Source of the DNA: Xanthostigma xanthostigma
Taxonomy: Eukaryota; Arthropoda; Insecta; Raphidioptera; Raphidiidae
Assembly (NCBI GenBank): GCA_963575645.1
Contig: OY754470.1
Location: 45,229,201-45,293,200 of the forward strand
Reading direction: 5' to 3'
Length of the DNA: 64,000 nucleotides
In this document: in pieces, positions 1 through 11,549 of the stretch
Layout: every line of letters starts with the position of its first letter
Position numbering within the stretch: position 1 is the stretch's first letter
Program-made: the position numbers and the translations under genes
Notes under the pieces: model-generated
Database searches by the model: none
What the model was told of the DNA's origin: nothing
The model's input: the letters and a program-made list of their open reading frames with translations, nothing else

Positions 1-1019
1 ATAAATATGTATTGCTCCTATAATAAAAACAAAAGGTACACGATCCTAACAAAAGTTTGATCATCCAACTACCCAATTGGTCATATCCATGTATTTTTTT
101 ATATTTTTAATAGATTATTTAGTCAACCATAATACGGGAAAAAATTGATAATCATTTAAAAATGTCTTATTGTCATAAGAAAAAAAATATTAAATTTCAC
201 ATTCAAAAATAGACAGTTTAAACAATCGGCCATGTTGGCGGGCTTATGTGACGTCATTATATATGATCCTTGTAAACCTTGATGTCGAATAATTGTCAAT
301 GTTCTCATTGAAGGTTTTTTGTTGTTTTCTCTATAAATACTGACATAATCTTACTGTGAGACGACACGGTCGTCATGGAAACTGTCTTCTTAAAAATCAT
401 ATTTTAATTCATTTTGACCCGACGGTAAAAAAGGTTTCCGACGTCTGCTCTAAAACGTTCTCTCTCAAAATATCTGAAAAAATATTCTGGCTGTATCCTC
501 ACAGTAGAACTACTACGCAATTTTGTTAACGAAAATTAATTACTGTAATTAAATTTTGATATATGATTGATTATATCTCGACTTTGCGGTAAAATCTAAA
601 ACCTAGAATGGAAGTCGCGTCATGTTTGGATTTTTAATTATAAACAAAAAAGAAATATGCAAAAAGGTGCTTTATTAGCATACCGCGATGCAGTGGCGGC
701 TCGTGTACGAGAATATTAATCATAACTATAATTTTTTTTTTTTTTATTTTAAAAACAAAATAAGCGAATCAGCAACTAAGGCCATTATCGCAAAAACAAA
801 TACATAATATGGTAAGTAATAAGTATAAATATTAAATAAGTAACATATTCAGATTTCAGGTAAGTACAATTTATATGTAGGTATGTATAATAACTATAAA
901 TTAAAATAGACAATAGTTATTTGCTTTCGTCACGCAAAAACTCTTTAATGGTTAGCCTAGGCGTCATGAAAGAACATTGTCCATTTTATTACGGGATTTA
1001 GTTCAATCTTGTCCGCAAG
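1..1019. other. AT-rich DNA, no gene seen
   Basis: No coding signal. There is a T-run near 729-745. A GCAGTGGCGGCTCG motif near 690 resembles a hAT terminus, but I found no partner end or target duplication. Confidence 0.5.
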
Positions 1020-1022
1020 TAA

Positions 1023-1468
1023 AGGCCGCTGCACACGAGGCTAGAAACACTGCTTGGGCTTCTGCTGGCCGGTAGGCTGGGTACGAAGCTGGAAATGACG
1101 TCACTGCGGGCTCACCTGCTAGCTCACAAAATAGGTTTTAAAGTTAGATTAGTTATATTTTTCTTGCTAGGTCCGCTGCTATGTATGAGTAAGAACCAAT
1201 CAGGAAGCAGTATCTTGTCACGATTTGAACAAACGCCCACAAACAAACACTATTCCATAGTGTGTGTTCTGTTCAGAGACAATAAACATGCACTTTTGTT
1301 ACCGTTCTATCACTGCGCGCGCACCGAATCTACCTGCAGAGCAAGCTTGTAAAGACATCTCGTGTGAAGCGAGCACATAATAGCAATCAAGATAACCAGC
1401 GCTAGAAAACTAGTAGTGAAATCTAGCAGGAAACCTAGCGGCAAATCCAGTACCGTGTGCAGCGGACT
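1023..1468. mobile_element. Harbinger-type MITE (family 1), full length
   Basis: A 446-bp element with imperfect terminal inverted repeats: AGGCCGCTGCACACG at the left, and the reverse complement AGTCCGCTGCACACGG at the right. It is flanked by TAA on the left and TGA on the right. Two partial relatives, at 27160-27220 (minus) and 57754-57870, also have TAA/TTA next to AGGCCGCT. A TWA target is typical of PIF/Harbinger elements. No transposase is inside; the 85-codon open frame here is not recognisable. Confidence 0.6.
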
Positions 1469-1471
1469 TGA

Positions 1472-3706
1472 ATTCTATTTCAGTGGGTTTTAAGTGTTGT
1501 GTGATGCATAAAAATGATGGAACTTTAAAAACACATCCTCGCGAGATATGATCTTCATATTTCGACACTAGTAATAAACTATAATTGATTTTATTACTTC
1601 TACTTATATTAACCTCAATTGATCAAGCGTTTGTTATATTTTTCTAGAACGATTAATAATTTTTAAAGACCACCCACACTTGTCAAGCATAAACTTTCAC
1701 GACCAGCACAGCACAAACCAGCAGGTTTTGTAATGTGCGTTGGACTCTTATCAGTTTTCGAGTAGTTTTATCAGTTGAAATTAATTAACGAAAACAACAG
1801 ATCACTAGCACACTAGATCGGACCAGCACGGTGAAACAGAAATTGCAGGCGTCCAACTGACGGTCGTTGCTGGTTGCTAGTCTAATGTGCAATTACTCCG
1901 TTAAATAACATGGGTCACGAACAGGCTTATTTGCTCCGTGCTGTGTTGGTTTATGCTTAGCAGCATGTGCGCGATCTTTAATCGACTTCTATGTTTACTA
2001 ACATGCCGAGTCGCCATTGTTGCGCCGTCAAATATGATTTACCTATCGTTGAGAACGCGTGCTTAACTTTAACTTATTTTTAAACAGGCTATTATAATTT
2101 GTTTTTAATCAGTTTTTTTATCATATTGTTTTTACTTCTCAAAATACTTACACGATTTCATGGTATGTCTTTCATAAAATTAATTGAATTCATCTAACTT
2201 TTTAAATGTTGAAATAGTTATCGGTTTTTTTGTGAGGGGGAAATTCTTTTTACGAACGTAGTGTGGGACTCGGGATAAGGCCCCCTATCCACTAAAACCT
2301 CCTCTATGTCCCTCGTATCGTCACCCCGGCATACAATCAGGATAGCGACTGGTCATTGATTCGCCGGAAAAGAAAATAAAACTCAATTTAGTGGCCACCG
2401 ATCACCTCTTCTCCTCCATCCCTCATCTTTCTCATAATCGGTTATCGGGTCTACGAATAATGAAAGTTTTTCAGTAGGAAACTGGGAATAATTTTTGGTT
2501 GATGATTCCATAACTTCGCTGTAAAAGTGAGAAACAGAAAAATATCTCACATTCAAATGAAACATTGAATGACGCTTCTTGTTTCATGACTTTTGTACTG
2601 TAGTTCGTTCCCCCATTTGTCTAGTGCGTCCTGTACTTTCGTCCTTCGTGTTATTGAACGAGGAAAGCAGGGGGCGGCAAGTAACATGTTGCAAACCCGG
2701 TCCGTCACTATCTTAAGGCTGAACTGTAGAAAGAATATACCCAAGAAATTTTCTTATTGCATTTATTTTTCATATATTATTATTTATTTACTCAATTTGT
2801 ACAATAGGCTATTACACCGTTTTTTGAATGAAAAGTGTTTTAAATGTATCCTAAAGTGATAAGGAACACTACAATTTTTATAACCGAATAGTGCCATAAA
2901 AACGCCTTTTAATTTATCATTATGAATATTCGCGCGAAAACGACTCGTGACGTCACTATGATTGTAAATAATAACGAGAGTGCACAGTAACCATAGCAAC
3001 ACTTTATAGTTAAAAATATTTAAGATTGCTATGATTATTATTACATTAGTACTTTTTGCTTTTACGAAACCGTCTTATGTAATGCGAAATCAATAAAATA
3101 CGGGATAGAAGTCTATAAACGTAATAATAACTTGAAATAACTTCAAAACAACACACAGCACAACATAAACGTAGGTAGTTTACAGACGAAGTGACGTCAT
3201 GCCGGAATCCAACATGGCGAACAGCGTTTTAGACTTTTGAACAACAGATTGAAAAATACAATTCTTAAAATTGAAGTATAAACTTTGTAGTGCATTATTA
3301 TGAATAGAAATCAATATTTCTCGTTTTTTTTTACAAAATCTATCAAGAATATGTATTATTAGATTTTTTTCGTACATTCTGCAAAATACCCTATTGGATA
3401 ACCGGAGTGTTTGGGACCGGACCAATAATTATATGATCGCGGCTGGTTAACCGGGCGCGTCTGTGTTGATATGCGACGTCAGTGATCGTTGCCATTCAAC
3501 TGTAATGGCGGGACTCCTCTCATTGACATCAATAAAAATATCTACTTGACACGCCGTCAACCGCTGCGCGATCTCACTCTTGAATAGTTTGCGGCTGGTC
3601 GCGTATGCATTTGAAATAATAATTTTGAGTACCTACTTATTAAACTAATTCCTGACACTATGAAAATTCGGATTGATTTGACCAAATAGTTTTTGGCTAG
3701 TATTAT
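1472..3706. other. Unassigned AT-rich DNA
   Basis: No homology recognised. At 1684-1958 a weak inverted pair (AAGCATAAAC at both ends, with CAGCACAGCAC nearby) may be an old MITE. Short open frames on both strands look like chance. Confidence 0.4.
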
Positions 3707-4387
3707 GGGGTAACAGTCAATTTCACATGTCCTTTTTGATTCAAGTCTTCCTTCATCGAAAATTATGATCATGGTGCCATTCGATTCGGAATGACATCTA
3801 GAAACCTTTTTGAAAGAAATTGCTAAAGTAAAGAAAAGTGAAAGAAAGAAGAGGGGTTTGCATTTTTGCGAATATCTCTAAAACTATTCCAGATATCTGA
3901 AATAGCAAAAAACATTCTGAAAGAGCAGGAAATTTCCTACAGAAAAGTCTTATCTCCCGGAATTCTACCACCAATATTTCTAATTTTAATTTAGAAGTGA
4001 AAATAGGTGTTTTTTATACGACAAGCTAAAAAACAAAACTATTAAAAATTAAATAAAAAATAGAAAAAAAAAACTTTTAGCCCTATTTTCACTAAATTGA
4101 AATTAGAAATATTGGCGGTAGAGTTCCGGGAGATGGGACTTTTCTGTAGGAAATTTCCTGCGCCCTCAGAATGTTTTTTGCTATTTCAGATATCTGCAAT
4201 AGTTTTGGAGATATTCGCAAAAAAACCAAACACCTCTTTTTTTACTAAAATGTTTATACCTTTTGCAATTGTTTCGTTCTCTACTTCAATTTTTTCAAAA
4301 AGTTTTTAGATGTCATTCCGAATTATAATAATTTTCGATGAAGAATCAAAAAGATCAAAAAGGGGCATGTGAACTAGACTATAACCT
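3707..4387. mobile_element. Foldback element, ~680 bp palindrome
   Basis: Two arms of about 300 bp pair around a centre near 4048. For example, CCGGAATTCTACCACCAATA on the left matches GCGGTAGAGTTCCGG on the right. GATATCTGAAATAGC and GCTATTTCAGATATC pair, and the outer ends (GGGGTAACAGTC / GACTATAACC) pair imperfectly. No protein is encoded. This is a foldback MITE or an inverted duplication; I saw no clear target duplication. Confidence 0.7.
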
Positions 4388-4433
4388 GAATTGTTTACAG
4401 TGGCAACGCCATATGGGCTATATGCAAGGAGGC

Positions 4434-4853
4434 GGAATTACAAATTTTTCGATGCGAGCGTTTGTGGTGAGCACTTCAAGCTCTATGTCAATGAGCAATG
4501 TTTATTAAAAGTGAAAATAGTTATAATTTTATGAAGTTTTTTAATTACAAAGAAAGCATAGGAAAACTAAGCGATTTGGAAATGCTTGTTGTGTTCCGGG
4601 CTATTGCGCGGGTGGCGATTAAAGTAAAATAAAGACCATTGGCGCCCTAATTTGACGTTCCGCTGTCAGTGTAAATCAATTAACATCAATTTTCCTTATA
4701 ACATTTTTTTTGACACATCATTGCCGTCTAAAGTTTTTGACTTACCACCATAGAAACATGTGGCGATTTCCATAAAAAGTGAGTTCAATAATTCTCTATT
4801 ACCACCCACTAACGGCGCTAGTTGGCTTCGTGCACACAGCCTATAGATTCAAG
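4434..4853. repeat. Dispersed repeat W, copy 1
   Basis: About 420 bp align in order with 56594-57107. Shared blocks include GTGGTGAGCACT, GAGCAATGTTTATTAAAAGT, TTTGACGTT(C/A)CGCTGTCAGT and GGCTTCGTGCACACAGC. The ends are not defined. A short frame reads NACCVPG, faintly like the start of a THAP zinc finger, but it stops at once. Confidence 0.65.
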
Positions 4854-4904
4854 TAGCAAATGACATTGCTACTGGAAACCGCAACTTTAATTATTATAAA
4901 CTAA

Positions 4905-5070
4905 TTAATAGGTAATTAATTTTTATATTTTTTTAGCTCAACTCTGGAGAAGATCCAAATCCGGATCGACACTTTAATTAGATATTAATTGATTGTGTCT
5001 GAAAATTAGTCGAAAATTCTATTTATTGAAGAATATAATAAGACGTTAATCAAAGACTTAAAAGTTTCTT
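4905..5070 (+). mobile_element. Penelope-like element, 3' tail only
   Basis: Matches the tails at 40930-41094 and 61789-61966. It has a CTGGAGA...GATCC-loop-GGATC...GAC block at 4944-4972, then the ATTAGTCGAAAATTCTATTT and GACGTTAATCAAAGA blocks. The coding part is missing and the core motif is mutated relative to the other copies. Confidence 0.6.
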
Positions 5071-5577
5071 TACCTATTTTATTAAAATTATTTTTATTTA
5101 GTGTGACCTGGTTTCATCCAATTTCAGTTCAAGTCGGTAAGCTGACACGGCTACGTCCATGCATGTTGACATATTATTACGAAGCCGAGATATGCTGCTG
5201 GGTGCATTTAGAATTCCCGTCATTTAATAGATCGCCATGTGCACATTAATTCACATATCATATTATGTCTGGGTAGATGAGAATAAAGAACGACGATGAC
5301 ATGAGATTGTCCGCCGAGAGACAATAAGCCCGGTTAATGTTCCACTTCAATTATAAGCATGGCGGTGACATCATCACTTAAATCGCTCTTACACTATTCA
5401 GCTCTTTATAAAATTTTACTACCTCACACACACACATCTAGGCGATCGATAGATCGCCGAGTTCGTGATACCTGCAGACAGGAATGCAAATATGGCTGTT
5501 CATTTTTACAAGCTTTTATTTAGTTTCAACTGTCCCGGTGTCTGTCTGTCTGTCTGAAATCAAATCCTGCAAGTTAA

Positions 5578-5960
5578 ATTTGACCCACTTCCCGTTATTC
5601 GATTGAGCTGAAGTTTTGTACACGTATGTAGTTCCGATGACAATACAATATTATAATAACTAACTGACCGTTCCGGTTTTTGCTCGGTTGAAAATCGCAC
5701 TTTTAACTACTTCCCGTTATCCGATGGAGTTTTGCATCCGTGTGTAGTTCCGATAACTATACAATATTATAATAACTAACTGACCAGTCCGGCTTTCGCC
5801 TGGTAGCAATTCGCACTTTAAATAAAGCACACTAAAAACTTAAAAATGAAATAGGTAAAAAAAAAAACAGTTTTTAGTTTCGATGACAATACAATATTAT
5901 GATAACAAACTTACTAGTCCGGATTTTTAATAAAGCGCACTAAAAATTTAAAAATAAAGA
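5578..5960. repeat. Tandem repeat, ~120-bp unit
   Basis: Two imperfect units at about 5584-5704 and 5705-5820 each carry ACTTCCCGTTAT, ATACAATATTATAATAACTA and AACTGACC. A third, decayed unit lies at 5875-5960. From memory the sequence resembles a repeat common in moths. It is preceded by short CTGT repeats. Confidence 0.65.
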
Positions 5961-5973
5961 AAATAATTTTTTT

Positions 5974-6248
5974 AAACAAGCTTTTATGAGTTGCTAATAA
6001 AAATGAACTAAAAAGTTAAAAATAATTTTATTCCGATTAGAAATAAGTCGTTTTATACTTACTTATCACAGTCTCAAGTTTTTCAATAAAAGCATGTTAT
6101 ATTTTAATAGCAAGAGAGAAAAAGAACGGTGTAACACGCTTTTATTTGAAAACTTGAGATTATAATATGTACCTATGTATAAAACGTAATAAAATTATTT
6201 TTAACTTATAATTAATTTTTATTAACAACTAATTAAAGCTTGTTTTTA
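5974..6248. mobile_element. Foldback MITE, ~275 bp
   Basis: Arms of ~125 bp pair around 6111. The left AACAAGCTTTTATGAGTTG matches the reverse complement of the right end, AACAAGCTTTAATTAGTTG. Internal blocks CTCAAGTTTT and AAAACTTGAG pair as well. It is non-coding. Confidence 0.65.
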
Positions 6249-6768
6249 AACATATTTTTTAAGCAAAATATTTTCCAGCAACGTAACAGCATACATTTTG
6301 TATGAGAAATAGCGACTACAAGCTTCAAAATACGCGAATAAACTCAGTTGAAAAAATAGATGGTGTTAAAAATACTTGAGTCCGACAGTATTTATTTCCC
6401 GAATGTCAGTGTAAACACAACTTAAGACGAAGAGACGTAATGTCAGTGACATTACCAATTATACAAATCTTACAATAAATGTTCTCAATGCTACATAAAG
6501 GTTTATACAGGGTGTCACTTTTAACGAGCGTACTATTACTACATGTAGCGTAAAACACATTAACGAACTTCTGAAGTTGTCTGAATCTAGTGGCAATTCA
6601 TATTTTGAGTTTATTATTTTTGAAGAAGTTCTTAGTGTTAGGATCATAGCGCACGGAGTGCACCGGCCAAGGTCTCGCAAAGCACTCTAATATATTTATA
6701 CGAACCATTTCGTACCCTTTTCGACCCCCTCTATCTCCGAGACTGGTTAGGTTACAGAACTGATTTTT
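6249..6768. other. Unassigned DNA with one flank of repeat Y
   Basis: Nothing is recognisable up to about 6700. From 6700 to 6768 the sequence (TCGACCCCCTCTATCTCCGA) is one part of repeat Y, seen uninterrupted at 13780-13915. The rest of Y continues at 7442-7510, beyond the X insertion. Confidence 0.55.
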
Positions 6769-7441
6769 GACGTGATAACGTCTTATAAATTGATGAATCA
6801 CCAATATTATAAATTGATAAAACACCGGCTGCATGTACGAAAAAGTGTAACGCGTAACGCATAACGCATAACGCGTAACGTTCCGCCTGACCCTGTGCGT
6901 GCTTTTTGCTAATTTCTCGCTCAATTTAAATCAGATCGGTTTGAAACCAGTCTTAAACGAAAGAGGAGAACATTTTACATAGATTTCGTATAACAGAATT
7001 TGCCTAAACAGTTTTTTTATACAAATTTATATAGAAAAATATTTTATACAAATTTATATAGAAAAATAGCTGTATAAATGCAATGTTGTCTAATGCAAGG
7101 CGCGACGCGGTCGGTTGTCTTTGTTTGCCGTACATGGAAATTAGAAGCAAACGTATGTCTTGTCTTAACATGAAAACGGCTGCATTTCTAATGTTTAATT
7201 CAATTTTTTGACATTAGTATATTGTGAAATGCAACGCCTTCTAAGTTAAGTAATGGAATAAGTAATTATTATTAGAACATAATACTTTGACAGTTGCAAA
7301 CGTCACTTTTGACATTTCTTATCATTCCGACAGCAAGGATAAGCGGATTGAAACCAAATTTTGGGAGGTTTAGGTTATGTATTACGGAATACGTTATCAC
7401 GTAAAACTATCGTCCGTAAACCGACTTTACAGACAACCAAT
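6769..7441 (-). mobile_element. Family X element, copy A
   Basis: Minus-strand copy of a ~660-bp family also at 8553-9158 and 33190-33847. On its own strand it begins TTGGTTGTCTGTAAAGTCGG and ends GACGTTATCACGTC. It lies inside repeat Y. The uninterrupted Y at 13780-13915 has a single run of six A where this site has A-runs on both sides of X, so the A-run looks duplicated. Near one end is a short tandem array of CGTAACG/CATAACG units. No protein frame, no convincing TIR; class unknown. Confidence 0.7.
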
Positions 7442-8552
7442 TTTTTTTCCAGGGGGGCTAAGGTTGCCATAAAGAAGCTGTACTCTCAATTTCATACGAC
7501 TGGGTGGAATAGTTACGTATACAAAAATCACGATTTTGGGTACCTATTTAGTGACTGACTGACTAATAGATCATCAATCGTCATAAAGGCGTCGGAAACC
7601 TATAATCCGCGGGTCACCAAGTAACCCATTTGATACTTTCGAGCGATTCACTTCTTGAGTTCCACAAATGAAGTATAATTAATTCTAATAAGTATATAAA
7701 AATGAATGTTTGTTTGTCTGTCGTCAGTCTGACCTATGCGTTCCTATATCAGTCCTCTGATTACGATCAAACTTTGGTGAGTCACTGTACGCGTTCCAAA
7801 AAAAATTAACTATGATATAATGAAGTATGGTATATAACTATTAACTACAAAGTGTTTAGATAATATTTAATTTAAGTAGAAAAACATAAGAAAATAATAA
7901 TTTTACAAAAGCATTGAAATCCCATCATAAACATAAATGTGAAAAAATGGGCAGAGTGCTCTTCAAAACTGTTTTGTTATCTTAAAAAATAATTGAAATT
8001 TAGTAGTGTTTCGATAAGCACAAAAAAAATTTACAGGCCAAACTTTTTTTCATTGAAATATTGAACAACATGACTTTGGAAATTTTTCCAAGTTTGGTGT
8101 TTTACTCAACAAAAGGCAACCTTGTTTTGATATGTTTGGAAGGACAGCATGTATAGTGGGAGGCTTTTGACGGTATTATCGTCGACTCTTGGAATAATCA
8201 TCATTATGCTGAGTATAATAGGCTACATCAGTTAAATAATTTAATTAATGTATCTAAGAGTGAATTGTTCAAATCTGCTCCAGTATTTACAACAAAACTT
8301 TGTTATAAATGGGTCAAAGCCATTAAAGTATTTTGCTAAATTTGACTAGAAACAATACGCGCCATGCTTCTTAAAATATGAAGAATTAAAAATTCTTTAT
8401 TTTATTAGTAACGTTTAAATGCAATTATTCTTTTAAATTTATCGTTAATAATTTTTAAGATAGCTTTTATTTGTTTTAATTCACAGCACTAGTGTTAAAT
8501 TTGTGTTTCTAGCCATGAAAAGTAGCCATTTTATAGAGGGCAAGCAAAAAAA
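7442..8552. other. End of repeat Y, then unassigned DNA
   Basis: 7442-7510 is the second part of repeat Y. At 7690-7790 there is a TATAAAAATGAATGTTTGTT block of a kind common at insect repeat ends. I recognise nothing else. Confidence 0.4.
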
Positions 8553-9158
8553 TTGGTTGTCTGTAAAGTCGGTTTACGGACGATAGTTTTACGTGATAAC
8601 GTATTCCGTAATACATAACCTAAATTCTACATATAATAATTATAATAATTCGAATCTATGATATTGCATCTTTCGCTTCAAATTTAGGTTAATTTTATTT
8701 ATTTAAATTACTCACCATATAATATAATTGTTTTTTTTAACTTTCTTTCTTTCGTATTTATTTTAAGTCTCAAAGATTAGCTGTCATAATATTTATAAAA
8801 CAATTGTTTCACTGTTTATAATATAAAATTCCAAAACCTACTTACAATATTTAAGTATTTTCATACGTCAAAAAATTGATTTTTATAATGATAAAATTTG
8901 TAAGAAAACGATTTTTTCGAGAGATGAGACCTAGCTAAAACGATTTTTTGCCCCCCAAAATCCCTTTTCAGTAAATTTCATCCAAATCGTTAGGGCCGTT
9001 TTCGAGAAAAGCACGCACAGGGTCAGGCGGAACGTTACGCGTTACGAACGTTAGGAACGTTACGTTAGGAACGTTACACTTTTTCGTGCATGCAGCCGGT
9101 GTTTTATCAATTATTTATAAGATTGGTGATTCATCAATTTATAAGACGTTATCACGTC
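8553..9158 (+). mobile_element. Family X element, copy B
   Basis: Both ends match copies A and C: TTGGTTGTCTGTAAAGTCGG at the left, and GCACGCACAGGGTCAGGCGG through CACGTC at the right. The middle (about 8634-9000) is unrelated to the other two copies, so this is a rearranged or replaced-core member. A-runs flank it on both sides (AAAAAAA before, AAAAAAA after). Confidence 0.65.
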
Positions 9159-9186
9159 AAAAAAACTTTTTCTTTGACCGAGGTAT

Positions 9187-9476
9187 GACCTCGCTCGAAA
9201 GTATGTATCTACTTCCGGCAACAATTTTAAGGTAGAAAGTCTAATATTTATGCATTGGTGGGGTTACACGCACTGATGCCGGAAGTACGTACTTGCGATC
9301 TGCTATAAAAAAAATAGTTATCATGTACACCGCTTCATGAAACTGCTACCAGCCAATAGTCGCGAACAGCTGTCGTTCGTATTTTTACGTATTTAACCTC
9401 ACAGCTGCTTGCTTGGAATTTATCTGTGTTTTTATGTAATTAATGTAATTAATAAGCATACTTTCGACCGAGGTAT
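9187..9476. mobile_element. Candidate MITE, ~290 bp
   Basis: Inverted termini: ACCTCGCTCGAAAGTATG at 9187-9205 and CATACTTTCGACCGAGGT at 9458-9475. A GACCGAGGTATG block just left of the element repeats the right terminus, so the exact ends are uncertain. No coding content. Confidence 0.45.
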
Positions 9477-9589
9477 GTAAAAAAATAATGTACACCGCTC
9501 GGGCAGGTTAGAATCTCAAATTTTTTCTTTGCTCTTGTGATGTAATATTTAATAGATACATCTGTTCAGATTATGAAAAATCCGCAACT

Positions 9590-9850
9590 GAAAAAATACG
9601 AATCTATACCAATATTATAGCGACATAAAGTTTGTAAGTTTGAATGTAGGAGGTAATCTCCGAAACTATATTTTATCCCATTTCAAATTTTTTTTATCAA
9701 TAATTTAGAATGAACCCTCAGGTTGGGCATAGACTATATATTATCGTGTTAAAATAAAAGCGCTTTTCGTGTAAACCGATTTTGAAACGTAAGTTTACGG
9801 AAGACGGGTGGCTATCTACAATTTCGGCCGAAGCCGGGCCGGACTCTAGT
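9590..9850 (+). repeat. RTE-like 3' repeat
   Basis: Reads AATCTATACCAATATTATAG, then GTAATCTCCGAAACTA, and ends in GAAGCCGGGCCGGACTCTAG. The same order occurs at 27690-28320, there split by a SINE. It resembles the 3' region of RTE-type LINEs; no reverse transcriptase is present. Confidence 0.5.
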
Positions 9851-9859
9851 AATATATAA

Positions 9860-10311
9860 ATGGAAAAAGATTTTCATGTTTTGCGTAAATTTTGCCAACA
9901 ATGTTTCAACTGAACGCTGGCCTTTCTACGTAACAAATGTGAATAAATGACAAATTCAGTTAATTAACTAATTGACTTAAAAAAAATTTTATTCTGTCAT
10001 GACAAATGTATTAATCATGATCAATCATTAACTTTTTGTTTGTTACAATCTATACTAATATTGTAAAGAGAAAAACTTTAAAAGCTTATGTATTGCGAGT
10101 AAAATAGAATTTCAATTTGGAGTTTCAGATGATTTCAGTAGTGGAGAACGAATATTTTTTATTGGCGTAGAATAAATCTTAAATGTGATTCCAGAGTATA
10201 AATATCGAAAACCTGATATCTGAAGGTCATTGAAGTATAGCAAGCTTACAAATATCTATAACTAAAAGACAAAGCCGCTTATGTCAAACTGAAAGAATAA
10301 TCTTATATTTA
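9860..10311. other. Unassigned AT-rich DNA
   Basis: No repeat or coding match noted. Confidence 0.35.
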
Positions 10312-10375
10312 AATCTTTGATTAACGTCTGATTAGAACCAATTTTTCAGACAAATATATTAACAAATAATTTATA
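10312..10375 (-). mobile_element. Penelope-like element tail fragment
   Basis: The reverse complement carries TTTGTCTGAAAAATTGGTTC then TAATCAGACGTTAATCAAAG, the same blocks that end the PLE at 61789-61966. Confidence 0.5.
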
Positions 10376-10564
10376 TTGTACGCCATACTGTCTCTGATGG
10401 TATAAAAATTTGCAATGATCTGGGATTTAATTCTGTGTTTTTTATAATTATTTTTTAAGTACTTGAACATCTTTACGTACTAGTGCAAAAATTGTCATTT
10501 TATCGCTATACATAATATGTGAAAAGCAGCTATTTTAAAGGGGGCCGTCCAAAAAAAAAGCTCC

Positions 10565-10725
10565 GTCTTTGTCGCATTCACTAACTTATATCTCCCTCTC
10601 AACTTCCGATGATGCACTTCTGTAAACGATTTCGTCAGGCATCGTGATGATGCACGTCCGTAAACAATTTCGACAGGCATTTAGCAGCTTATTCCCGAAG
10701 TCAAGCGTGCCTAAAGAAGTTATAC
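10565..10725 (-). repeat. Dispersed repeat Q, fragment
   Basis: On the minus strand it reads GAAGTATAACTTCTTTAGGC, CACGCTTGACTTCGGG, ATGCCTG and GGAAGTTGAGAGGGAGATAT. The same blocks in the same order lie at 40420-40545 on the plus strand. A ~45-bp segment (TTTACGGACGTGCATCATCA and neighbours) is duplicated in tandem here. Confidence 0.6.
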
Positions 10726-11146
10726 TTCAAAAATAATTTATATTGTTATTTCACCACCAATTCTGCATAAGTATTTTTGTCTTTTGGCCACACATAAAAG
10801 TTTTATTATAAATGTAGCCTTCACGCCTGAAACTATTCATCTATAGAAACAGTGAAATTCGAATTGGATACGATAAGTCGATAAAAGTCGGCGCAGATAG
10901 AAAACAACATCACCAGCTGTAATATAGCACTATATACTAGCCTGTAAGACGGATGTAGTGCTATTATGGTGTTCACCTTTATCGACTACAATTTCTGGAT
11001 ATCAAGTGTGTATAAGAAGCCTCTATGTACAGTTTGCTGATCAAATAGAAGTACAGCCTTTCATCCGAGTCCATCTACATTTTTACCTCCGTTTCATAGC
11101 TCCGCTTACGCGCATGCGATCGGCATATTAGTAATGATAATATCAG

Positions 11147-11548
11147 TGTATAGTGTTGAGAGCACTAGACTCGCCTTCGGGAGGTACTGGGTTCGAATCC
11201 CGACGAGGGAAGATGTGACTGGGACTTTTTCCTGCTGCCTCTCACCGAGAAACGGTAATTCCTGTACCGGCCATCTTGTTGAGGTTTTCTATAATTTCCC
11301 TCAATAATTCCAGATAAGTATCGAGATGGTTCCTTATTCAAGGCCATGTCAAACTCCTATGCTGAAAATTTGCCTACCTTATCCTAATGTCCTAAATTCC
11401 TTCATTCGCCCATTGCTCAAGTGGAAGTTTAAAACTAGAAAATAACGGGAAGTGTCATAGATAGAAAATAGTAATGGTGCGAATGGCGTCTGTTATAACA
11501 TAAAGTCGGGAAACGGACGTTAAACGCATTATTATTATTATTATTATA
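11147..11548 (+). mobile_element. tRNA-headed SINE, copy 1
   Basis: Starts in a tRNA-like head with a B-box (GGGTTCGAATCCC). It continues through ACTTTTTCCTGCTGCCTCTC and GAGATGGTTCCTTATTCAAG and ends in GTTAAACGCATT followed by (ATT)n. Three more copies lie at 27786-28213 (minus), 34652-35095 and 55712-56138. The head here is damaged at its 5' edge. Not coding; pol III promoter inferred from the B-box. Confidence 0.75.
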
Positions 11549-11549
11549 T

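Noticed and set aside
4560..4620. THAP zinc-finger start (NACCVPG...) in repeat W, hinting at a P-element relative
   Set aside because: Only about a dozen residues, immediately followed by stops; no second cysteine/histidine pair or transposase homology in either copy.
6850..6890. Helitron identity for family X
   Set aside because: No TC start, CTRR end or terminal hairpin, and insertion is into A-runs rather than between A and T.
9173..9478. Direct repeat GACCGAGGTATG as a target duplication
   Set aside because: The same bases overlap the inverted terminus, so it cannot be separated from the element's own ends.
11533..11548. ATT/AAT microsatellites (also 23359, 35075, 38139, 56125) as CRISPR-like or regulatory arrays
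   Set aside because: They are SINE and LINE 3' tails; there are no spacers and the organism is eukaryotic.
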